Made by a program: the position numbers and the translations under genes
DNA from: DASSUW01 sp963844205
GTDB taxonomy: Bacteria; Actinomycetota; Thermoleophilia; Solirubrobacterales; Solirubrobacteraceae
Assembly: GCA_963844205.1 (NCBI GenBank)
Contig: CAWJNK010000010.1
Span: 62,001-126,000 of the forward strand
Length of the DNA stretch: 64,000 bases
Reading direction: 5' to 3'
Part shown: piece after piece, positions 52,781 through 62,516 of the stretch
Layout of the letters: the number at the start of each line of letters is the position of its first letter
Numbering within the stretch: position 1 is the stretch's first letter
The notes under the pieces: generated by a model
The model's input: the letters and a program-made list of their open reading frames with translations, nothing else
What the model was told of the DNA's origin: nothing
The model's database searches: none

Positions 52781-54260
52781 CGGCGGCCTCGTCCCCACCG
52801 GGGGCGGGGCCGCTTCCCTGGCGAGTGGCATCGGTGTGCCCGCACCCCCACGCCCGCGACCGCCACCCCGGCCCGATCCACACCGATACGACGCTGAGCC
52901 TGGGGCTCCAGCGCACCACCAGCGCACCGAAGACGAGCCGACACGGATCACGAAACCGAGACCTTCATGACCACGCTTTGCATGGCCTTTCCGCCGAGGT
53001 CGCGGCGCTTCGCCACGGGCGTGCCTGAACGCGACCTCCGCTGTTGACCGGCAGACGGCTCGGCAACACTCGCGGAGGAAGCCGTCGGCGGGTACGCGGC
53101 ACCGTTCGGGCGCGATGCCCGGTGGAACCTATGGCGGCGGCGTGGTTGGGCGCCGCCAAAGGGCGCCAGCGGCTACGCCGGCGATCCCCACCAGCAGCGG
53201 CAAGGCTCGTTCGGGGTCGTGCTCGTCGACGTCCGTGAGATCGCTGCCAGCGAGGCGCGCAACCATCTCGAGCAGCTCGCGCGCGCCGCCTGACCGGTCG
53301 GATCGTCCGGGCCGCCAGGCCGTTAGCAGGAGCGCGACCCACGTCCCGACGACCCCATGTCGTCGCCGAGCACTGACCGGCATGTAGCCGTTCGCGAGCA
53401 AGGTCGAGGGCTTCTCGACGCGATCACGCAAGCGGCCGAACCTCGACGAACGGTACGCGCTCGCAGACTCCGAAGGGCTGCAACCGAGCGTGTCCGGGCA
53501 TGCCGACTACAGCCGCTTCGCGGCGAGAGCGAGCGGGTCGCCACTGCTGCATCGCTCTTGCAACGGACGACACTTGCTCGCTCGGCGCGAAGCATCGCGA
53601 CGCTCGTTCGCCAGACGCATGCGGGCGTCTGAGCGCGGGCGGCGCGCGCTCTCGGCAGGTCGTGTTTTGCCCAAGCGTCCGACGCGGCTTGGTCGCTCTC
53701 GTTCTGTGAGCTTCGCGGGCGCCCGGAGTCGGCGGTGAGATCACGGACGGGAGCGCCCGGGGGCGCTCCCGTCCTCTGGCTCAGCGGGGTAGGACGTTCG
53801 TTCGCTGCATCGCTGCCCAGGCGACTGCCGCGGCCCTTGGCGTGGCTCTGGACAGGGGTGGTTGACGTCGTTGTCGCCGAGCACGCCTTCGACGGTGCCC
53901 GTGTCGGGCATATCGAGCATGCCCGCGGGGCTCGTGCGCCTGCTGCAGGCGCGCCGCGCGCCGGCCGACGTTGCAAGACGCAACGGTCGCAATCCCGTGT
54001 CTCAACGGGAAGTGCTCAGCCCGAAAATGGTCTGCGTCCGCGAGCCGGGACCGAACTGCGAGCGCGCGGAGAGCTCCAGTGGTCATGTGGGCGCCGCGGG
54101 GCTCTACACTGCGGACGACATATCGACCAGCGACCCGCATCGCTTGTCGCAAGCCGGTCGGACGGTCGCGGTGGTAGACGTTCGTCGGGAGCTGTATCGC
54201 GGCAGTATGGCGACCATCTATCGGTACACCGGCTGACGGTGCGATGCGGATTTGCAGGTC
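52781..54260. other. Gene-free right border of the putative island, about 1.5 kb
   Basis: No convincing gene. A leftward frame 53129-53431 (100 residues, with ALPLLVGIAGVAAGALWRR as a possible TM) is the least unlikely candidate. A very strong hairpin, GACGGGAGCGCC-cggg-GGCGCTCCCGTC at 53746-53773, is a terminator without an obvious gene. A 20-bp relative of the 29-bp repeat lies at 54191-54210. The composition looks like decayed coding DNA. Confidence 0.5.
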
Positions 54261-54264
54261 TTTC

Positions 54265-54337
<73 letters not shown>

Positions 54338-54343
54338 CCTCTA

Positions 54344-54369
54344 AAAGGGCCGCAAATGCGGCCCTTTTT
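54344..54369 (+). terminator. Intrinsic terminator of tRNA-Thr
   Basis: AAAGGGCCGC-aaat-GCGGCCCTTT followed by TT: a perfect 10-bp stem with a short U-tract, 7 bp after the tRNA. Confidence 0.9.
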
Positions 54370-54467
54370 CGTTCCGTGAGAGCCTAGCCGCGCGTTGCCG
54401 GGGGCGCGGGTGACAACCAAGGTGACAACAGGAGGCCTCGAGTGGACGACCAGACTGGAAGCACTTC

Positions 54468-54704
54468 GTGGAGCACCTGGTTCAGGCGAAGCGCGAGCTG
54501 GCGTCCGCGTGGAAGATCCTTGACGGCACGGACGGCGCCGACCCGGACTCTGAGGTCGCGATCACGGCGGCGACAGATGCGGTCGACGCGATCTACCGCG
54601 TGGAGTCTGAGCACGCCTTCAACCAAGATGTCGCGTCGCCGGCCGATGTACAGGCGTTCTGGGAGCGCCACGGCGCGCTTCCGGGCTTCGCCGTCGGCAC
54701 CTAG
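54468..54704 (+). CDS. Small acidic protein of unknown function
   Basis: 78 residues from GTG 54468: EHLVQAKRELASAWKILDGTDGADPDSEVAITAATDAVDAIYRVESEHAFNQDVASPADVQAFWERHGALPG. The composition and helical periodicity are protein-like and the frame is closed upstream by a stop. It is the first gene after the tRNA, in a lower-GC accessory region. No family was recognised. The RBS is weak, so the start is uncertain. Confidence 0.5.
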   Translation: MEHLVQAKRELASAWKILDGTDGADPDSEVAITAATDAVDAIYRVESEHAFNQDVASPADVQAFWERHGALPGFAVGT

Positions 54705-55051
54705 CGCCGAACATGGAAGGCGGCATGGAAGCACCGCGGCGCCCGCTGCTCACGAGATAGTGCGGCTCCGCTGACAGCTCGGCGGTTGTACTGAGCGCGG
54801 CGTCGATTCGCCGCGTCGAGGGCTTCCCACGATGCCGGTTTCGGGAGCGCGTAGTCGCAGGGTGGTCCCTCAACGACCGGAACGCCAGACCTGGCGGGCG
54901 CGACGGTCGCCTGGATCCGCACGATGAGGGCCGTCCCCTCTCGACGGCCGCATGCTCCTCCTCGAGCAAGTCGACGTAGAGCTCCTCGACCCTAACCTCT
55001 CGCACATCAATGCGCACGTCGATGAGCTCGAGCTCAGACACGCGAGAACCG
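54705..55051. other. Intergenic, nothing recognised
   Basis: 347 bp between the small acidic protein and the 3' end of the restriction-methyltransferase. No gene, repeat or clear hairpin seen. Confidence 0.5.
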
Positions 55052-58000
55052 CTACCGGAGCAGCCGATTGACGGCATCGTCGAGCTCGGCCGCCAACCCT
55101 GTTGCGACGAGCGCCTCACGGACCTGACGACGCGCCAACTCGAACCGCCGCGCGGAGTCCAGCTGAACTCCCGCGGCCACCATTTCGGCCCGCTTCGCCA
55201 GGTCGACAAGCTCCGTGTGCAGCGCGTTCGAGCCGTCGAACACGGGAGTCGGGACGTCCATCGGAACCAGATGGAAGTGCCGAGGGTTGTGCTCGCCGCG
55301 AGACTGCAGCGGACGCACGAGTTGAAGCAGCGCGTCGCTGTTGAGCACAGCCGTGAGGTAGCGGCCCTCGTCTGCAGACCGGACGGGTGCCCAGTACAGG
55401 CTCGTGTCGATCACCGCGTGAGGATCGTCGATCCGGCAGGCCGCGAGGTACTGGCCACTGGTCGTGTAGACGACCCGCCGCGACGGGACGGGGAACTGTT
55501 TCCGTAGGCCGCGCTGGAAGTCGATGCGATCGAGCAAGCTCAGCGAGCTGCGCGAGGACTTGTGCCGCTCCCATCGCCTCTCGGCGGTCCGCCACCAGTC
55601 GGCGAGGCCTTGATGGGCGTCCATCGCAGGGTTGCGGCCGTCGATGAGCTTTCCGTCGACGCGCGGGATGACTGCGAGCTCTGGATCGCGCGCCCGGAAG
55701 GCGACGATCGTGGCGCCTGAGTACATCGTGTAGAGGAAGTCGTTTTCGACGACACCCTCGATGCCATGCACGTCGCGCCAGGGCGCCTTCTCGAGGCTCG
55801 ACCGCGCGCTCCTCACACGAGTGCTCCCAGAGACAATCCCCAGCGGGCCAGCATCCTCACGGCGCACAGTGATTAGTACTCGCGGAGTGAAGGTGGCGCC
55901 TTGTTGGAACGCCGCCTTGTACGCGCTTGCCGCCGCGTCGTCACGCGCGCGCGCAACCGAGGTCGCGGTCGGGTGCAGGTGCCCCGAAGCCGATGCCCAA
56001 TCCATGTGATGGTCCGGCACCCGCCCGTGCCAAGTCACTCCCACGGTGCTCAAGCTCGTCGGTTTCTCCGAACGCTCGCCGGGCACGACGCACGCCGGCA
56101 CGGGAAACAGCGGGGGCTTGACGTGCTCGTAGCTCTCGGCGCTGCCGAAGCTGACCGCGCTTTCACCAGCGCCGTGGCTCGAGTAGTGGCCGGAGCGGAA
56201 CCCGGCGTACTGGCGCCGCGAGAGTACGGCGAAGGGCATGACAAACGCGAACCTGCCGCCTGGACGCAGGTACTGCTCGACTGCTCGCACGACAAAGAGG
56301 TCGCTGAGGTCCTGGTGGGTGGCGTTCTTCCCGCCCGCCCATAGCCCTCGCGGCTTCGCCAACGCCTCGTAGCGCGCTTGTGTCGGTGCTGGCATGTGCC
56401 GGTAGGCCAGCCACGGCGGGTTACCGACAAGCACATCGGCATGCTGGCCTGGGCGCGTGAAGGAGAGCGGCCGCGCGAGGTTCCGGATGTAGTAGCCCCA
56501 GACGTGGTCGCGCCCGGCGTCGTGGAGCCGGCAGAGCTTCTCGAACACGGTCTGTACTGCCGACCGATCCTGAACAGGCACTTGGTTTGCTTTGAGCAAG
56601 GCGGAGATGTCGGGGACCTTCGACGGCTTCGTCGACGGTTTGTTGTCCTTGCGCCTCCGCGGCTCGACGGGTGCTCGGTGCGGATCGGCGGCCTTGTCGG
56701 CAAGCGCCGCTACGAGTCGGTCGAAACGCCCCGGGTCCTCGAGCACCCCTTCGGGGAAGTGAAGCTCCTGTGCGAACAGCTCCATCCCATCGCTCGTTTT
56801 CACCGTGATGCCGCCCTGCTGGAGCAGGCTCGCATCCTGCTCCCATCGAACGCTGTCGCCGAGGAACACGGGGATCGTGAGGGCACGCCTGTCTCCGAGT
56901 CGATCGCGGCCGATGGCGAGTAGGTAGGTGACGCGCGCGAGCGTCACGGCGACCGGGTGTAGGTCGACGCCGGCCACGTGAGCAACGACATGATCGAGCG
57001 CATCACGGTTGCTGGCACCGGCGGCGTCAAGGGCAGTCAGTACGCGTCGGACCGCCCAGAAAAGGAACGTTCCAGATCCGCATGCCGGGTCGAGAACCCG
57101 GTCCGTCATCGGCTCCGTGACCTGGGTCTCGACCATCCGGTTGGCGAGCCAGTCGGGCGTGTAGTACTCACCGAGCCGGTGGCGCGTCTCGGTGTCGATC
57201 ACGCTCTCGTATAGGGCCTTGAGGATGTCGTGCTCGACCTGCGTCCAGTCGAAGCGCGCGAGGCGCCGGGCGATGGCGCGGACCACGAGGGCACCCTCTG
57301 GGCGCAGCGCTGGCCAATCGAAGAAGTCGGCTTCCACGACCCCATGTAGTCCCGCGAGCTCGAATTGCTGACCCTCGAGCAAGGGCCTCACGTTGCCTGC
57401 GGCGCTCACCGGTATCCCTGCGACGCTGTGCGCGATCAGCTCGGCGGTGAGGACAAGGTACGTGTGCGTGACGAACAGCTCGTCGTTGTCCTCGAAGTTG
57501 GTGCCCAGCGCAGCGGTCAGCAGTCTGCTCCACAGCTCTCGCTTGAGCTGGATCTCCGGGTCGCTGCGACACGCGTCGTAGATATCTGCCAGGTCGGCTC
57601 GGTCGAGCGCGATCGCGGGCGAGTCTGCGCCGAGCAGCCGGAGAATCTCCCGCGGTGTCGGCTTCATCTGCGCAGTAGTCAGCAGCACCGCTTCCAGCCA
57701 GGCGACCAGGGCTGGCGCGTCGGCCTGCGTCGTGAGCTCGAACTGGTCGACCTCAACCAGCGTGCCGTCGATCAGTAGGTGATGCAGCAACCAGCGGCTG
57801 CCGTCGGTGAGGATGCCGACGTACCTCTGCTGGAGTTCGTCGGTCCGCGCCCGTACGTAGCCCGGCCAGCTGCGCGCGGGCCTGCTCGAGCACCGTGGGC
57901 GAGGCGAGGGACTTCTTGACCTCTATCGCGGCCGTGCCCGCCTCGATATCGATACGCCGGCCACCGCCTGCTTGGGCCTCAAGGAGCACTTCCGTCAGGT

Positions 58001-58151
58001 CATCCCCGCCGAGCTCAAGGGGAGCGTCGAGAAGGAACTTCCGGACGTCGGACTGGATGTCGGCTTCGGTCCGCCCGACGCTGCCTGCGGCGAGCCGACC
58101 GGCAATGGTCTCGATCGTTTCAGGCACCTTGAGCATCACGCTAGTAGACAC
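55052..58151 (-). pseudogene. Type IIG-like restriction endonuclease-methyltransferase split by a one-base frameshift
   Basis: The leading frame (GTG 58151) encodes an N-terminal PD-(D/E)XK nuclease: GRTEADIQSDVRKFLLDAP and RRIDIEAGTAAIEVKKSL, with D68, E77 and K79 as likely catalytic residues, running to ARAQLAG. An extra G at about 57861-57863 shifts the frame. After it, YVRARTDELQQRYVGILTDGSRW continues into the 912-residue second part with N6-adenine methyltransferase motifs: GEYYTPDWLANRMV (208-220), VLDPACGSGTF (232-242) and NPPW (457-460), then a target-recognition region. Restored, it would be about 1030 residues. As it stands, nuclease and methylase are separated. A base-call error is possible. 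Confidence 0.85.
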
Positions 58152-58867
58152 GCGGCTCTGGTGAGGTCAGCTCACGCGGCATCCCGGCACGCACCCCGCG
58201 CATCCGCCGCACATTCACTCCGTGTTCGAAGGCAACCGCTCGAGCGTGAGTCCCGGCTCTGTCTGGATCACCGCTCGCGCGGGCCAAGCCGATTTGACGG
58301 ATCGATCCCCGGGCGCTCACCGGCAGCCGGGAGCGTGGCCCGCGTCTTGCGGAGATCAGCGGAACTTGCACCGGAACCGGGTCCCGTTGCAGAACTCTTC
58401 GAGCGCATTGCCGAGCATCGCGCCACGCGAACGGCTCTCTGAGCTGCGCACGTAGCGGACGCTCGCCTGCCCAGCCGCTCGAGTTTGCGGCCGCGCGTGA
58501 GGCCCTTGCCGATGCCGCGACCGACCACCGGCGAAGGAAGTTCGCCCCGCGGCCCGGTGCGCATCAGCTTGCTGCTCCCCTGGGGCGCCTGCCCAGCCGC
58601 TCGCCGCTCGGCCGCCTGCCCGGGGGCGGCCAGCGGCGGGAACCGGTAGAGGCGCGGACGCCGTCGCGACGCGTCGAGCCGCGGGCTGGCGCGGAGCCGC
58701 GATCGACGAGCAGCCAGGACCCATCACGATGCGCGGCTGGCAGGTGCCAGTTCGTCCGGACGACTTTGATAACTCCGGTATCTAGCTTACGCTCTACCGA
58801 TGAGGCAGTTGGCGCTGACACCGGACTTGCGCACGATGCCACGCGTGTCCACTACGTTTGAACTCGC
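58152..58867. other. Intergenic, about 0.7 kb, no firm gene
   Basis: Divergent spacer between the restriction-methyltransferase and the membrane protein. Frames here are Arg-rich shadows. Near the right end an AT-richer patch (gataactccggtatctag) could hold the promoter for the rightward genes. A 23-codon frame (58800-58871, MRQLALTPDLRTMPRV...) starts there and overlaps the next start by 4 bp; it may be a leader peptide or chance. Confidence 0.45.
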
Positions 58868-59534
58868 GTGAGCGCGCAGCTCCCCCATCTTCGGCGACGT
58901 GCTCCGACGACGCCCGAGTCACGCGAGGTGCCGCCGGCTGCGGCGCGGGTCTACGGCGGGGGCGAGATGGTCCCAGCGCCGGCGCCGCCCGGCGGCCCAC
59001 CGACGCAACCCGGCGAAGAGCGACCTCCAGACCGTGACGATCACGGCGTCTCGATCGTCTTCGACATGGTCAAGACTGCTATTGAGCTCCAGTTCAAGAT
59101 CTCTAAACGTTTGGACTCGAAGATCCGCGTCTACTTCGGCTTCGCGGCGACCGTGTACGCGGTCGCACAGGCGGTCGTGCTTCAAGAGCGACGTGCACAC
59201 GAACCTCGGCTCGAGGGCCGATGCGGTCGGTGTCCTGGCGATCGCCGCGACTGGCGCTCTACTGGTCGCCCTCGTAGTAGCCGTCCACGCGCTTCGCCCC
59301 GTCGAAGAGAAGGACGTGTCGGAAGACAACCTTCGCAAGCTGCTTACCGACGCCTACCAGGGAGACAAGAGAGCAGGCTCCGACGGCGTGAACCTCCTCA
59401 TCGGCCAGCTCCATCGCCGTAAGGAGACGAACAAGACCCGAGCCGACAGGCTAAGAGCCGTCATCTTCGTCGCCGCCGTCGCAGCCTTGATCGCCGTCGT
59501 CGAAGTGGCGCTCGCGGTCGAGGCCGTTACGTGA
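58868..59534 (+). pseudogene. Three-TM effector-like membrane protein, one-base frameshift
   Basis: GTG 58868. After a low-complexity Pro-rich N-terminus, an amphipathic helix (FDMVKTAIELQFKISKRLDSK) leads into TM1 (IRVYFGFAATVYAVAQAVVL, about 86-106). One extra T at 59181-59182 then shifts the frame. In the other frame it continues KSDVHTNLGSRADAVGVLAIAATGALLVALVVAVHAL (TM2, about 117-141), a cytosolic charged helix (NLRKLLTDAYQGDKRAGSDGVNLLIGQLHRRKETNKTRADRL), and TM3 (about 196-217). The restored length is 221 residues. The layout recalls SLATT/PycTM-type pore-forming defence effectors, by topology only. Its stop overlaps the next start by 4 bp. Confidence 0.65.
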
Positions 59535-60529
59535 CGCCGCCGTCGGACGACGACGATCTCGAGGAAGACGACGAGCTCGAGGAAGACGACGATGAGGAGC
59601 AGGGAGGGCAGGCCGGCGTCGAGAGCTCCGGGCTCTTCGCGCCGCCCGACGATGAAGAGTACGACCGCATCAGGTACTTCGACGTCGACGACGTGCTCCC
59701 ACGGAGCTTTCAGGGTTTTGAGGACCTGAATCGCTCGCTCATCTCGCGCCCGTTCTCGATCTTCGCGGCGCGCTTTACGGGAGGCGATCGCCGAACCGGA
59801 GCCTACGAGCCGCGGGCGTTCACTCGTCGAGTGTTCCGCGCCGCGCAATTGAATCGCTGGGTCGCCAATAGCCGCTTCCCGGGCGTCCAGTTCCCCAATG
59901 TGCTCGCGACTCTTCCTGGGTCGCTCATCGCGCACTACGCGGTCCCTACGGGAGAGGAGCGACAACGCATCGCGGGCCATGCCGAATTTCCGTCGGTCTA
60001 TGGCGCGCGTGCGGTTGCGCGCCTCCTGTCGGCCGCTGGCGACGAGGAAGTGCTCCTAGAGTCGGTGCGCCCGCTGGGCAAGCTCGCAGTACGGACGCTC
60101 CTCGGCGCGCTTAGCGACGCGGCCAACAATGATCTGACGATCAACTGGCTTACGCACGAAGGCCAGTACACGGTCGTCGGGCCAAAGAGCGCTGCGATCG
60201 GCATTGAGGCGCTCAGCACGGTGCCGCGAATCGTTCGCCGGCCATCCGTCCCCGTGGTCGGCCGGCTGAACAAGCCTGACCATGAGAAGCGCGTCGTGAG
60301 GCTTCAGCCGCTTCGCGGCCGGACAATGCAACTGCACTACCCCCTTGAGCTCGAGCCCGTGATCGGAGAGTCCTGGCGCAGATGGATCGTCGGTTCGATG
60401 GCCGTTGAAGGGCCTGAAAACCCTAGTCTCCCGAAGGCTCCCCGTCGGCGCCGAATCCTCATGCAGATCGATGGGATCTACCAGTCGGTCAAAGAGATTC
60501 CCGCGTGGGTACTTCGGGACCTGGGATGA
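59531..60529 (+). CDS. Protein of unknown family, coupled to the membrane protein
   Basis: 332 residues from GTG 59531, overlapping the stop of the membrane protein gene (GTGA), so translation is coupled. The first 28 residues are extremely acidic (DDDDLEEDDELEEDDDEEQ). The rest is a mixed alpha/beta domain without recognised motifs: LNRWVANSRFPGVQFPNVLATLPGSLIAHYAVPTGEERQRIAGH, LLESVRPLGKLAVRTLLGALSDAANNDLTINWLTHEGQYTVVGP. There is no signal peptide, TM, Walker or nuclease motif. It could be the sensor or partner of the membrane protein. The function is unknown. Confidence 0.75.
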   Translation: MTPPSDDDDLEEDDELEEDDDEEQGGQAGVESSGLFAPPDDEEYDRIRYFDVDDVLPRSFQGFEDLNRSLISRPFSIFAARFTGGDRRTGAYEPRAFTRRVFRAAQLNRWVANSRFPGVQFPNVLATLPGSLIAHYAVPTGEERQRIAGHAEFPSVYGARAVARLLSAAGDEEVLLESVRPLGKLAVRTLLGALSDAANNDLTINWLTHEGQYTVVGPKSAAIGIEALSTVPRIVRRPSVPVVGRLNKPDHEKRVVRLQPLRGRTMQLHYPLELEPVIGESWRRWIVGSMAVEGPENPSLPKAPRRRRILMQIDGIYQSVKEIPAWVLRDLG

Positions 60530-60645
60530 GCCGTCCTGAGCACAGAAGTATCGGCTGACCGCTACGCCGCGGATCGGCGGGACGAACTTCGCGCTCGCCG
60601 ACCTAGCGACGATGTCCGGGCTCGACCGAGTGTCGGGACCAGGCG

Positions 60646-60803
60646 AGGCTGTCGCATAAGTCCGCGACTACGGCCGTTCGTTGTCGATGTCTCCCACGGC
60701 CTGGACGCCGCCAACGTTGATTTGGCGTACGGCTGAGGCGTCGTCGTCCCGTTCGGGATCGCCGTTGGAGATCCGTACAACGTCCTCGACTTATGCGACA
60801 GCC
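60646..60803. mobile_element. MITE, 158 bp, with 16-bp perfect terminal inverted repeats and 8-bp target duplication
   Basis: The left end GGCTGTCGCATAAGTC (60646-60661) is the exact inverse of 60788-60803. Flanks are ccaggcga (left) and acaggcga (right), 7 of 8 identical, consistent with an 8-bp target-site duplication as made by ISL3-type elements. The interior of 126 bp is too short for a transposase. It sits between the coupled pair and the AlbA_2 gene. Confidence 0.75.
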
Positions 60804-60879
60804 ACAGGCGAAAGGAGGAGCGCCGCCTTGCGTACTTCAAGCCGAGAGCGTGCCGCGCTCTTGTGCGGTATCACCTGCG

Positions 60880-62160
60880 GTGAGCGTGGTCCTCGACGAC
60901 AAGCACCCGAGCGCGTGGGAGGAGGCTGACCTTCAGCGCCTATGCGACGAAAGGCAGCGCGAGCTGCAGCGGCTCGAGTTCAAGCGTGAGCTGCGTCTCG
61001 CCACCGAGGGCGAGAGGCGTGAAGTGGAGCGGGACGCGCTGGCGATGTCCAACGGCGGGGGCGGCATCATTATCTACGGCATGGAGGAGGCGCCGCTGCC
61101 GGACGGCGGGACGGCTGCGAGTGCGCTGCGGCCGCTCGAAGACGGGAGCTTGTACGAGCGCCTGAACTCGCTGCTCGACGACCGCGGCTCGCGTCGGCTC
61201 AGCTTCGATCTATACGCGGTCGACGCCGCCGGCGGCCTTTGCCTGGTGCTCGACATCTCGGGACCGCGCCGGCCGCACATGGCGAACGACGGCCGCTACT
61301 ACGGCCGCCGCGGTACGTCGTCGCGGCGGATGACCGAGGCCGAGATTGCAGAGGCCTACCGTGAGCGCTTGATCCGCGAGCAGCGTGCGATGGAGCCCCT
61401 GTTCGGCGGCGGCGACGGGCGCGACGGCGAGCTGCCCACTGACGTCGCCGAGCGCGTCCATCACGGCCTCACGCCTCCCGAGCTCGCGCTCTGGCGCAAC
61501 GACACCGGTGAGGTCGAGCCGCCTGGCTGGATGTCGGTCGTCGTGTACCCCGAGCCCCGGCGCCCGCAGCTGCTCAACCCCGCTCGCGACCGCTTCAACA
61601 CGATCGCTATCCCCGAGCGCTGGGATCCCGACCAGGCCCCCCTGCAGTACTTCCATCTCCAGCCCACGGTCGCCGGGCTGCGCTCGCAGTTGCCGCCACG
61701 CGACGACGCGGCGCCTGCGTATCTCGTCGCGATGTACACGGATGGCGTCATGGAGTACGGGACCACCTTGGAGCCGGGGCTTCGCCATGAGAACCCGGCC
61801 GAGAACCGCATCATCTTCACCGCGAGCCACCCACAGCAGGCGCACGACTACCTGCAGGCGTTCGGCGTTGCCCTCGGAGAGCTCAGCTACGACGGCCCCG
61901 TCGCGGCGCAAGTCAGCTTCGACCACACGCGCGGCGTCACCCTCGGCATTGCCCACCCGTACGTCGCGCCGTTAGTACACCCGATTGAGGAGCCCTACGT
62001 CCGAGGGCAGCTGTGGCGCTTCCCGGAACGCGCCGAATTAGTCGCCAACGCGGGCCGTGTCGTCAAGCAGGTCATGGACCTGGTGTGCGTCGCCGGCGGC
62101 ATCACCAACGGCTTCTGGTTCATCGACGAAGACGGCAACTGGATCAAGGGCGGGCGTTGA
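60880..62160 (+). CDS. AlbA_2 (Schlafen-type) domain protein
   Basis: 426 residues from GTG 60880. The N-terminal AlbA_2 domain is clear: LEFKRELRLATEGERREVERDALAMSNGGGGIIIYGMEEAPL (about 26-68) and the GRYYGRRGTSSRRMTEAEI end, as in divergent-AAA_4/Schlafen proteins that bind or cut nucleic acids. The C-terminal 250 residues are a separate domain of unknown type (WMSVVVYPEPRRPQLLNP; YLVAMYTDGVMEYGTTL). There is no helicase core. Similar N-terminal domains occur in phage-defence and regulatory proteins. The MITE immediately upstream may have changed its promoter. It may belong with the 58868/59531 pair. Confidence 0.8.
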   Translation: MSVVLDDKHPSAWEEADLQRLCDERQRELQRLEFKRELRLATEGERREVERDALAMSNGGGGIIIYGMEEAPLPDGGTAASALRPLEDGSLYERLNSLLDDRGSRRLSFDLYAVDAAGGLCLVLDISGPRRPHMANDGRYYGRRGTSSRRMTEAEIAEAYRERLIREQRAMEPLFGGGDGRDGELPTDVAERVHHGLTPPELALWRNDTGEVEPPGWMSVVVYPEPRRPQLLNPARDRFNTIAIPERWDPDQAPLQYFHLQPTVAGLRSQLPPRDDAAPAYLVAMYTDGVMEYGTTLEPGLRHENPAENRIIFTASHPQQAHDYLQAFGVALGELSYDGPVAAQVSFDHTRGVTLGIAHPYVAPLVHPIEEPYVRGQLWRFPERAELVANAGRVVKQVMDLVCVAGGITNGFWFIDEDGNWIKGGR

Positions 62161-62516
62161 GCGACCAATCGCCATCGGCGGCGATGCCGGTGCGAGTGGT
62201 GGCGTCCCTGTTTCGCTTCGCTCGAATCCGGCGAGCGTCGTCCCGGGGCGGGAGCGGCGCCGGGCGCGGTCGACGTTAGGGTGCCAGACAGGAGCCCGGC
62301 GGCGACCGTGGGCAGCGGACCGCTGCCCAGACGGAAGCAACAGCGGCTCTAAGCGAGAGCTTGGCACGGCGCCCCCGTGTCGAGTCGCATGGCAAGCGCC
62401 AGCGGCGCGCGACCACTCTCGTGGTCAGTCAACCGGCGAGTCCGCTTGCACGTCTTCCTGCCGTCTGTGCGGATCGGCACGATGCAGGGGCTGCTCCTGC
62501 TATGAACGCTGACTAA
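62161..62516. other. Intergenic, convergent, nothing recognised
   Basis: 356 bp between the AlbA_2 gene and a leftward membrane-protein gene. GC-rich, with no protein-like frame and no clear terminator. Confidence 0.5.

Noticed and set aside
53129..53431. 100-codon leftward frame with a possible TM segment
   Set aside because: No RBS, poor N-terminal composition and decayed surroundings; kept only as a remark in the border entry.
38870..54010. Weak similarity between gene-free stretches near 38.93 kb (gacgggaaatgctc) and 54.0 kb (aacgggaagtgctc)
   Set aside because: 12 of 14 bases only, with no extension; within chance for this length.
29748..54260. Search for an integrase, transposase or relaxase inside the putative island
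   Set aside because: None recognised in any frame; the island claim rests only on the tRNA duplication and decayed borders.
60562..60840. 92-codon leftward frame over the MITE
   Set aside because: It spans the inverted repeats and has no protein-like features.
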